A DNA stretch of 11,209 nucleotides from Sulfurimonas sp. (lineage in GTDB: Bacteria; Campylobacterota; Campylobacteria; Campylobacterales; Sulfurimonadaceae), in assembly GCA_012963655.1 (NCBI GenBank), contig DTVI01000297.1, positions 8,680 to 19,888 of the forward strand, in the 5' to 3' direction. Shown here in pieces: positions 1 through 6,501 of this stretch (position 1 is the first letter of the stretch; the number at the start of each line of letters is the position of its first letter). A program made the translations under genes and the position numbers. The notes beneath the pieces are model-generated. The model saw nothing but the letters and a program-made list of their open reading frames with translations, did no database searches and was not told where the DNA came from.

Positions 1-73
1 TAACACCGATAAGACCAATTGCAAAAAGCACTGTTGAAAGTACAAGATAATGTGTTAAAGTGATTTCCATCAT
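1..73 (-). CDS. nuoK: NADH-quinone oxidoreductase subunit K (5' part only)
   Basis: Only the first 24 codons are in the window; the gene continues past the left edge. The visible peptide begins MMEITLTHYLVLST and continues as one hydrophobic stretch ending LFAIGLIGV. This matches the first transmembrane helix of NuoK, a small three-helix antiporter-like (MrpC-type) subunit in the proton-pumping arm of complex I. The start is placed at the first of two adjacent in-frame ATGs. The first overlaps the nuoJ stop as TAATG and the second lies at 68-70, so either could be used. The order J then K is the standard one and indicates translational coupling. The conserved membrane glutamates of NuoK lie outside the window and cannot be checked. 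Confidence 0.88.
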   Translation of the reverse strand, partial: MMEITLTHYLVLSTVLFAIGLIGV

Positions 74-636
74 TACGCAATACCCTCCGCTTCTTTAGCA
101 TCAATTTCTTCTTCTGATAATTCAGAATAAGACTCATCCATTTTCTTACTTGCAAGTACAATACCTGCAATCATTGCAACCAGTAACATAACTGCTGCAA
201 CTTCAAAAGGAACAAGGTACTTAGTAAAAAGAACAAGACCAATTGCTTGTGAGTTACCAATAGCAGGATCAATCGCGTAATGTGCTTCGATATTTACTCC
301 AAGAACTGGAACAACAATCATAGCAACAGTAACAAGTGTTGCCATTACACCAAGACCAAAAACTACAGTTGAGTTAGACTTCTTTTCATGTATTTCTCTT
401 GTTGTATCAAAAAACATCATTCCAAAAGAATAAAGTGCCATAACCGCACCCGCGTAAACAATAAGTTGAACAACGCCCATAAAGTCTGCGTTTAACATAA
501 AGTAAAAAGCAGAGATGAAGATCATTCCTGCCGCTAAAGCTGTTAATGCATATAAAGAATGGCTAGTTGTTACAGTAATGTAAAACATTGCTACCGTTAA
601 AAATGCAAACAGATAAAAAGCTAAAAATTCAAACAT
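73..636 (-). CDS. nuoJ: NADH-quinone oxidoreductase subunit J
   Basis: The product is a 187-residue integral membrane protein with about five hydrophobic segments, at roughly residues 3-22, 30-48, 54-75, 92-114 and 136-162. The motif GVVQLIVYAGAVMALYSF (about 54-71) is the typical NuoJ third helix, which in structures contains a pi-bulge and takes part in the conformational coupling of quinone chemistry to proton pumping. The C-terminal tail is acidic and cytoplasmic, rich in Glu and Asp, ending EEEIDAKEAEGIA. The start is fixed by an AGGAG ribosome binding site that overlaps the nuoI stop codon. A second ATG four bases upstream is out of frame and closes after three codons. The gene lies between nuoI and nuoK as in standard nuo operons. 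Confidence 0.95.
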   Translation of the reverse strand: MFEFLAFYLFAFLTVAMFYITVTTSHSLYALTALAAGMIFISAFYFMLNADFMGVVQLIVYAGAVMALYSFGMMFFDTTREIHEKKSNSTVVFGLGVMATLVTVAMIVVPVLGVNIEAHYAIDPAIGNSQAIGLVLFTKYLVPFEVAAVMLLVAMIAGIVLASKKMDESYSELSEEEIDAKEAEGIA

Positions 637-646
637 TCATATCTCC

Positions 647-1282
647 TTAGTACGCAAGAGGCGTTTTAGTAACGCTCGCGTCTTCATTAGGTGTAATAGC
701 ACCAAAACCTGGATACTCAGCTACTTTTCCTGAGATTGCCATATCAAGTGGTGTTAACATGTCTTCAAACTCAAGGAAGTGAGCACGTTGTTCAGATACA
801 TTTTCATATCTTCCACCATGAACAATTGCAAGTTCTGGACATACTTCAGCACAATAACCACAGAAGATACAACGACCAAGGTTAATCGTATATTCAGTAA
901 CTTCTTTACGTGAGTTTTCATCAATTCTAGTATCCATACGGATACAGTCAGAGATACAAATCTTTTCACAAAGACCACAACCAATACATCTTTCAGTACC
1001 TGATTCCCAAAGTCTTTGCATTTCATGAACCGCGCGGTAACGTGGACCAATAGGCAATTTCTCAGCTGGATACTGAACTGTGTGAATGTCAAATTTTAAC
1101 ATCTCACGCATAACAACGTATAAACCAACAAATAGCTCTAGTCTAAATGTACGGCTTACTGCCTGCTTAAATTTCTCCATTGGAGTTTCAGCATATTTTT
1201 CAATATCAACCATGTAGTAAGCAGAATCTTCGCCTACATTTCTATCTTTAAAGTTTTCTAAACTTGGTAATTTACTCATCAT
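647..1282 (-). CDS. nuoI: NADH-quinone oxidoreductase subunit I (2x[4Fe-4S] ferredoxin subunit)
   Basis: This is the 211-residue ferredoxin-like subunit carrying clusters N6a and N6b, which pass electrons towards N2 in NuoB. Two CxxCxxCxxxC motifs are present: Cys99/102/105/109 (CIGCGLCEKIC) and Cys138/141/144/148 (CIFCGYCAEVC, followed by Pro). The first motif lacks the usual following proline (it reads ISDC) and has an extra cysteine at 113. The N-terminal region, with the segment FRLELFVGLYVVMREMLKF, is the amphipathic part that lies against the membrane arm. Two adjacent ATGs can start the gene. The AAGGG ribosome binding site overlaps the nuoH stop and sits about 3 bases from the first ATG and 6 from the second, so 1279 (MSKLPS) may be the true start. 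The gene follows nuoH by 6 bases. Confidence 0.96.
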   Translation of the reverse strand: MMSKLPSLENFKDRNVGEDSAYYMVDIEKYAETPMEKFKQAVSRTFRLELFVGLYVVMREMLKFDIHTVQYPAEKLPIGPRYRAVHEMQRLWESGTERCIGCGLCEKICISDCIRMDTRIDENSRKEVTEYTINLGRCIFCGYCAEVCPELAIVHGGRYENVSEQRAHFLEFEDMLTPLDMAISGKVAEYPGFGAITPNEDASVTKTPLAY

Positions 1283-1288
1283 ATACCC

Positions 1289-2278
1289 TTAAAACATCAA
1301 CACAAAGCCAGTGATAACTACGTTAATCACTGCTAGTGGCATTAAAATTTTCCAACATAAGCTCATCAGTTGATCCGGTCTAATATCTGGCCACGCAGCA
1401 CGTGTCCATAAGAAGAAGAAGAACCAAAAAGCAACCTTACCAAGAAGTGCAAGTGCGCCTAAACCTGTTCCGTCACCAAAACCACCAAAGAAGATGATTG
1501 AGATTAAGAAGGCATAGAAGAACATATTTGCATACTCACCGATGAAGAAAAGACCCCATCTCATACCTGAATACTCAGTACCAAAACCATCAATAATTTC
1601 GTGATCATTTGCTACAAGGTGAAAAGGTGTTCTACCTGTTTCAGCAAATCCCGCGATTACGAAAAGAATCATTGCTACAGGTTGATAAACTACCATCCAG
1701 TAACCATCATTTTGAAAGTTATTCATATCAATTAAAGAAAATGAACCAATCATCATTAGTGGAGCAATAAGTGAAAGACCTGTAATAACCTCATAAGAGA
1801 TAAATACTGCCGCACCACGCGCCGCTGAAAGAAGAGAGTACTTATTTGCTGAAGCCATACCACCTAATAAAGGACCGTATAAACCTACTGCCATTACTGC
1901 TAGAACGTATAAAACACCAACATTAATATCTGCAACAATTGGGTTTACAACATAATCTGTAAACGGAACTGTAAAAGAAGGCATAAATGGAATAGCTGCT
2001 GCTGCCATAAATGCTGTTGCTGCTGTAATAACAGGAGCAATTTTAAAGATTTTAGCCACAACATTTGTTGGGATAATATCTTCTTTAGTGAACAGTTTAA
2101 TACCATCCGCCGCTACTTGGGCAATACCATAAGGTCCAACAACCATTGGCCCAAGACGTCTTTGCATAAATGCAAGAATCTTACGTTCAAAGTATGTCCC
2201 TATACCCGCAAGAGCAGAGAATACAAGTAAGATTGTAACGATCTTGATGATCGTTTCAATAAAATATGCTGTTTCCAT
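1289..2278 (-). CDS. nuoH: NADH-quinone oxidoreductase subunit H
   Basis: This 329-residue multispanning subunit anchors the peripheral arm and helps to form the quinone-access chamber. Family signatures are clear: ERKILAFMQRRLGP near residue 31, the SANKYSLLSAARGAA segment near 142, ISYEV, and the loop ending GFGTEYSGMRWGLFFIGEYANM. The order of hydrophobic segments fits the eight-helix NuoH fold. In the loop between helices 5 and 6, the usual PFDxPExExEL pattern is altered to PFHLVANDHEI: Asp is replaced by His220 and the first Glu by Ala223, while an acidic residue is kept at Asp225 and Glu227. The start ATG has AAGG about 9 bases upstream, within the end of nuoG, and only two bases separate the genes. 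Confidence 0.96.
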   Translation of the reverse strand: METAYFIETIIKIVTILLVFSALAGIGTYFERKILAFMQRRLGPMVVGPYGIAQVAADGIKLFTKEDIIPTNVVAKIFKIAPVITAATAFMAAAAIPFMPSFTVPFTDYVVNPIVADINVGVLYVLAVMAVGLYGPLLGGMASANKYSLLSAARGAAVFISYEVITGLSLIAPLMMIGSFSLIDMNNFQNDGYWMVVYQPVAMILFVIAGFAETGRTPFHLVANDHEIIDGFGTEYSGMRWGLFFIGEYANMFFYAFLISIIFFGGFGDGTGLGALALLGKVAFWFFFFLWTRAAWPDIRPDQLMSLCWKILMPLAVINVVITGFVLMF

Positions 2279-2280
2279 AT

Positions 2281-4767
2281 TTATACCTTTTCAATTGAAG
2301 CTGCAGTGAAACGGTAACCGTCAAACAGAGCCTCAGAGTTTAGTTTAGAATCAAAAGTAGTGATATAAGCTATCTCACCATCAATGAAATGATCGTGGCT
2401 AACTTCAACTTCAAGAGTTCCCTTAGCTGTAGAAACCTTGACCTTATCACCTTCAGCAATACCATTAGCATCTAAGTAAGCTTGAGAGGCATGAAGACCT
2501 GGCTTTTCCTTAGACTGGTGTGCCTTAGCTGTAAAGTCAGAAAACTGACGAACAGGATTAGCAAGGTAAAGTGCTTTTTCAATTGTTGAATCATTAAATG
2601 CAGCAACTGATTCATCAGAACCAGCAGTAGCCTTAACAGCATCAAGAATATAACCGCGCTTTTCAGTACCATCATTTTCATAATAATTATCTAGGTTATC
2701 AAACTTCTCAGATTTGAAACCTTTTGAAGTTGGAAGTGCTTCAGTATAATCAATAGTAAGGGCAGCATTCATTCCAAGTGCATTAGCAAGGTCATTTAAC
2801 TCATATCCACCATAACTAAGAGCAGCATTTGTAGGATTAACACGTTTATTAATAGACGTCATTGTTCCTTCTTGCTGATTCATTGCTGGCATATCTAAGT
2901 CACCTTCACCAAGAGCAGATAATGTAAAGTCAGCCTTTGTGTTATAACCAACAGCATATGAACCTGCTTCATCATCTAAATCACAGATTTGAGAAACACC
3001 AAGTGTATTAGTTAATGTTGGAATCATTACTAATTCAAACGAGGTATACTTTTCAATCAATGCACATAAACGAGCAAGGTTTTTAGAAGCTGGGTGAGTA
3101 TATAAATCTGGTCCAACAATTAAAGAGAAAGCATCTTTCTTCTTTAAGAATTTTTCCATTTTTTCTTCGAAGTCAACAGGAGCATTTAGAAGAGATAGAA
3201 GTGCATTTTCATCAACTTCTACTTCTTTTTCAACTTTCTTAGGAACCATCTTTGACTTTTCTACTTCAACTTCTTCTTCAACACCAGTTTCTTCATTAAC
3301 TTTCATCTCTTTAACAATAGTAATAACTTTTTCTTTAATAGTTTCAGTTACGGTAATTGTCTTAGTTGAATGAAAACTAGCTAAGTATTCAGTTACAGAT
3401 GAAGGAAGAGCATCTTTCTTAGCAAACAAGTCTAAGATAAGGTAAAGTGCTGCTTCTTCTTGAAGTGGAGCGTGAGTAATAGACATTACTGACTTACTCA
3501 TTTGATTTACAACTGGATCAACTACTGGGTGGAAGTATAAACCAGCACCCTTATTCATAGTCATTGAATTGTTAAATGCATATCTTGCATTTGGATTATC
3601 TGTTTTAAGAGCAGATCCAACTGAAACAATGAAGTTTGAGTCATGAGCTACTTTTAGATCTGAACCATAAACTGCAGTTCCAGAAATTTCAGAATAATCT
3701 TTTAAGAAAGTCTGGAAAGCTCTCGCTTCAGGATTTACAAGCTTGTAACCCTTAGTTTCTTTTAAAGTTTGAAGAATATGAGCTTCTTCGTTTGTAATAG
3801 TTGATGTAAATTTAATAGTATCAGCTTTTTCAAAAGCAGCAAGAGCGTTAGCAAAGGCAACTTCATCTTTAACAACATTTCTATTTTCATAATCAAAACC
3901 ATAACGTCCCGCACCACAAAGTGAAACATAGTTCCATTCGTTAGTTACACGGTAAATCTTATCTTCTGTTTCTGAAATCGAACCATGCTTAACATCATAA
4001 GTAATCTGACAACCAGCAGAACAATGAGCACACGTTGAAGGAACCTTATTAAGCTCCCAAGAATTTGATGTATACATAAAGTCTGTATCAACAAGAGCAC
4101 CAACTGGACAAACCGAAGCACATTCTCCACAAGAAGTACAATCAAGCATGTCACCGCCAGCTGTTAATCCAATGATAGACTTATTAAGTTTATTCCACAT
4201 AGCATAGGCGTCTTTAGGCATAGACTCTTTTTGATCATCTGAAATACCTTCAGCCCCTCTAGGGATAGTCTTAAGTGAGTTATCACCAATCATATCCTTA
4301 CAAACTGTTACACAGCGTTCACATACAATACAAAGTCCAGCATCATAATGAATATGACCCCAATCTAAAACTGGACGTGCAACATCAGGAACAGTGTATG
4401 ACTGAGAATCAACACCAAGTTCTAACGTATAGTTTTGTAGTTCACAGTCACCTGATTGATCACAAACACCACATTGAAGAGGATGATTTACATCATAAAC
4501 TTCCATAATAGCTCTACGCTCAAGTTCAATGTTTTCTGTTGATGTTGTAACTTGCATGCCATCTTTAGCTTTTGCGTTACATGCATACACTTGTTTGCCA
4601 TCTGCTTCAACTAAACAGATACGACATGCAAGCGTTGGACTACAACGCGTTAAATAACAAATTGCCGGAACAAAGATATCATTGGCACGAGCAGCGTTTA
4701 AAATAAACGTACCCTCTTCCGTTTCAATCTCTTTTCCATCAATATTAATTGTAACTAGTTTACTCAT
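2281..4767 (-). CDS. nuoG: NADH-quinone oxidoreductase subunit G, Campylobacterota type with an extra [4Fe-4S] motif
   Basis: This is the large 828-residue iron-sulfur subunit of the peripheral arm. The N-terminal 2Fe-2S domain has Cys37/48/51/63. The His-ligated 4Fe-4S motif is His95/Cys99/Cys102/Cys108. Two complete CxxCxxCxxxC motifs follow, at Cys146/149/152/156 and Cys210/213/216/220, the last running into PVGAL. The N7-type motif is Cys246/249/253 plus Cys284. The remainder is the degenerate molybdopterin-oxidoreductase-like domain, ending in a C-terminal beta domain (KVKVSTAKGTLEVEVSHD). Canonical NuoG uses only three cysteines of the first pair member plus the last Cys before PVGAL, for a single cluster (N4), so the four additional cysteines predict one more cluster. 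Residues about 469-520 are a Lys/Glu/Val-rich low-complexity insert. The start overlaps the preceding gene by 8 bases and has a strong GGAGG six bases upstream. Confidence 0.96.
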   Translation of the reverse strand: MSKLVTINIDGKEIETEEGTFILNAARANDIFVPAICYLTRCSPTLACRICLVEADGKQVYACNAKAKDGMQVTTSTENIELERRAIMEVYDVNHPLQCGVCDQSGDCELQNYTLELGVDSQSYTVPDVARPVLDWGHIHYDAGLCIVCERCVTVCKDMIGDNSLKTIPRGAEGISDDQKESMPKDAYAMWNKLNKSIIGLTAGGDMLDCTSCGECASVCPVGALVDTDFMYTSNSWELNKVPSTCAHCSAGCQITYDVKHGSISETEDKIYRVTNEWNYVSLCGAGRYGFDYENRNVVKDEVAFANALAAFEKADTIKFTSTITNEEAHILQTLKETKGYKLVNPEARAFQTFLKDYSEISGTAVYGSDLKVAHDSNFIVSVGSALKTDNPNARYAFNNSMTMNKGAGLYFHPVVDPVVNQMSKSVMSITHAPLQEEAALYLILDLFAKKDALPSSVTEYLASFHSTKTITVTETIKEKVITIVKEMKVNEETGVEEEVEVEKSKMVPKKVEKEVEVDENALLSLLNAPVDFEEKMEKFLKKKDAFSLIVGPDLYTHPASKNLARLCALIEKYTSFELVMIPTLTNTLGVSQICDLDDEAGSYAVGYNTKADFTLSALGEGDLDMPAMNQQEGTMTSINKRVNPTNAALSYGGYELNDLANALGMNAALTIDYTEALPTSKGFKSEKFDNLDNYYENDGTEKRGYILDAVKATAGSDESVAAFNDSTIEKALYLANPVRQFSDFTAKAHQSKEKPGLHASQAYLDANGIAEGDKVKVSTAKGTLEVEVSHDHFIDGEIAYITTFDSKLNSEALFDGYRFTAASIEKV

Positions 4768-5026
4768 TAACTTCCTCCAAATTTACACGTTTATAACGGT
4801 ATTCATCATAATTTTCTATACTGTCATTTTCAAGATCATTGAATGCAACAGCTTTGTATCCTGCGTTTACAAGTCGGTAGCCATATTTCAATTTTAACTC
4901 TTGAAGAATCATTTCTTCTTCATTTGTTGTCTCAAAGGCCACTTCATCTTTATTAGCATCATTTTTAAAATCATACATGTAATGTCTAGCTTCGCTTAAC
5001 AACTCTAAGGCATTGACATTATTCAT
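4760..5026 (-). CDS. Small protein in the nuoF position, paralogous to a NuoG segment
   Basis: This 88-residue protein occupies the place of nuoF but shows none of its features: no glycine-rich NADH or FMN loops, no CxxCxxC cluster and no cysteine at all. It corresponds by position to Cj1574c/HP1265, though from memory those proteins are considerably longer. Residues 13-59 align with NuoG residues 286-350: Y16/D19/N22, KDEVAF (26-31), TNEE (34-37), ILQ-x-LK (40-45) and GY-x-LVN (49-54) are shared. I count about 25 identities by eye, with one 17-residue deletion relative to NuoG. The tail after residue 63 is acidic and Tyr-rich. It is probably an accessory piece of the peripheral arm that packs against NuoG; that role is inferred. 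It starts five bases after the upstream gene with only a weak AAGAAG ribosome binding site, and its end overlaps the nuoG start. Confidence 0.82.
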   Translation of the reverse strand: MNNVNALELLSEARHYMYDFKNDANKDEVAFETTNEEEMILQELKLKYGYRLVNAGYKAVAFNDLENDSIENYDEYRYKRVNLEEVNE

Positions 5027-5031
5027 AATTT

Positions 5032-5256
5032 TTACTTCTTAACTACTAGAGTCCAGTCGACCTCATTAAACTTTAAAGAGTTTAATAATTCACAACCACA
5101 TTCTTTCATCATATCTGCTGATCGTTGAATTCCTGAGAAGTCACCGATTTCAAATAAGAAGATAATTACTTCACCAGGAGTAATCTCCTTAGTAACAATT
5201 TCTTTCATACGGTCATCAAAGTCCGCTTTTAAGTGTCTTAAGTCATATCTTTTCAT
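5032..5256 (-). CDS. Small protein in the nuoE position (Cj1575c/HP1264-like)
   Basis: This 74-residue soluble protein sits where nuoE is in standard operons. It lacks the thioredoxin-like fold length and the four cluster cysteines of NuoE; its only cysteines are 53 and 55. Visible pattern: a basic start MKRYDLRHLK, a hydrophobic strand GEVIIFLFEIGDF (28-40), a helix-like SGIQRSADMMKECG, and a final strand segment LKFNEVDWTLVVKK. This matches what I recall of the Campylobacterota family typified by Cj1575c and HP1264, which replaces NuoE in a complex I that does not use NADH. Its exact role (flavin or flavodoxin docking, or structural) cannot be read from the sequence. The start overlaps the nuoD stop by one base (TAATG), with GAGG about 10 bases upstream inside nuoD. 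Confidence 0.85.
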   Translation of the reverse strand: MKRYDLRHLKADFDDRMKEIVTKEITPGEVIIFLFEIGDFSGIQRSADMMKECGCELLNSLKFNEVDWTLVVKK

Positions 5257-6494
5257 TATCTATCAACCTCACCAAATACAATGTTTGTAGTACCAATAAT
5301 AGATACAACATCGGGAATCATAACACCCGGAAGAAGGTCAGTTAAAATACCTGTATGCCAGAAAGACGGTGCACGCATTTTAAGACGGTAAGGGTAAGGA
5401 CCACCCTGAGAATTGATGTAAAAACCAAGTTCACCCTTAGGTGATTCAGTTGGAATATACACTTCTCCTACTGGAGGACGCATACCCTGAGTTACTAATA
5501 CAAAGTGTTGCATCAAAGAGTAGTTTTGAGTCATGATATCAATCTTAGGTGCTGAGATGAATTGAGGAGCGTGAGCCATAAGTTTAGTCTCATTGTTTTC
5601 AACACATTTCTTGTACATATCCATAGTTTGATAAAGAATCTTAGAAGACTCACGCATCTCAGCCATATAAAGCTTGTAGCGCGCATAGTTATCGCCCTTA
5701 TCAGAAACAGGTACATCAAATTCAACTTCGTCATAAAGCTCATAAGGCTCTTCTTTACGAATATCCCATTCAATTCCAGCACATCTAAGCATAACACCTG
5801 AACAACCCCATGAAGACGCCATCTCTTTAGAGATAACACCAACATTTTCCATACGCATTAACCAAATACGGTTAGTGTCAAGAAGGTCTTCATAATCTTT
5901 AAGATCTTGAGGGAACTTATCAAGGAAAGCTTTAAGATCTGGAATAAAGTTATCAGGAATATCTAGAGGCACACCACCAATACGAATTGATGAGTGAGTT
6001 AGTCTAGCTCCACAATAATCTTCAATGATGTCCATTAGGTATTCACGCTCACGGAAAGCGTATAAGAATACTGTCATAGCACCAATATCAAGAGCTGTAG
6101 TTGCTAACCAGAAAAGGTGAGACATAAGTCTGTTGATTTCTAGAAGCATCATACGAATTACTTTAGCACGACGAGGTACTTCTACTGCGATAAGCTTTTC
6201 AACTGCTAGTGCGAAACCATAATTGTTTGAGCTTGAAGCAATATAATCCATACGGTCAGTTGTTGGCAAGAATTCATTATAAATCATGTTTTCTGCCATC
6301 TTCTCCATACCACGGTGAAGGTAACCAATATCTGGATGAGCCTTAGTAATCTGCTCTTGTTGTAGGTGAAGGATCAGACGAAGCTGACCGTGAGCTGATG
6401 GATGCTGAGGACCGAAGTTGATAACCATTTCGTTATCTTTACGGTCAAAGCTGATATTTTCAAAAAATGGTCTTAATCTATTTGGTTGTTGCAT
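5256..6494 (-). CDS. nuoD: NADH-quinone oxidoreductase subunit D (49 kDa quinone-site subunit)
   Basis: This 412-residue subunit of the connecting arm, related to [NiFe]-hydrogenase large subunits, forms the quinone-reduction site with NuoB. Signatures: GPQHPSAHG at 28-36 (His31 and His35 of the quinone-site loop), IGYLHRGMEKMAE at 56-68, PTTDRMDY at 77-84, LAVEKL at 96-101, and a C-terminus of VVSIIGTTNIVFGEVDR. The protein looks complete and normal in length for the family. One oddity: the residue two before LAVEKL is Phe94, where E. coli and bovine subunits have the tyrosine that hydrogen-bonds the quinone headgroup (bovine Tyr108). The spacing from the upstream DY motif is identical, so this is a true substitution and not a gap effect. 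The ribosome binding site AGGA overlaps the nuoC stop and lies five bases from the ATG. Confidence 0.97.
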   Translation of the reverse strand: MQQPNRLRPFFENISFDRKDNEMVINFGPQHPSAHGQLRLILHLQQEQITKAHPDIGYLHRGMEKMAENMIYNEFLPTTDRMDYIASSSNNYGFALAVEKLIAVEVPRRAKVIRMMLLEINRLMSHLFWLATTALDIGAMTVFLYAFREREYLMDIIEDYCGARLTHSSIRIGGVPLDIPDNFIPDLKAFLDKFPQDLKDYEDLLDTNRIWLMRMENVGVISKEMASSWGCSGVMLRCAGIEWDIRKEEPYELYDEVEFDVPVSDKGDNYARYKLYMAEMRESSKILYQTMDMYKKCVENNETKLMAHAPQFISAPKIDIMTQNYSLMQHFVLVTQGMRPPVGEVYIPTESPKGELGFYINSQGGPYPYRLKMRAPSFWHTGILTDLLPGVMIPDVVSIIGTTNIVFGEVDR

Positions 6495-6501
6495 ATCAAT
6501 C

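Noticed and set aside
754..1092. Minus-strand reading frame inside nuoI in another frame
   Set aside because: It overlaps the two ferredoxin motifs of nuoI, and its product has no recognisable features.
2281..4767. A molybdenum-dependent oxidoreductase or formate dehydrogenase
   Set aside because: Despite the molybdopterin-like domain, the N-terminal 2Fe-2S and His-ligated cluster motifs and the position in the operon identify NuoG. No catalytic Cys or Sec site for molybdenum was recognised.
4760..5026. A frameshifted or decayed remnant of nuoF
   Set aside because: No NuoF motif (glycine-rich NADH/FMN loops or the C-terminal CxxCxxC) is found in any frame between nuoD and nuoG. The frame is intact, has tight junctions on both sides, and aligns with NuoG instead.
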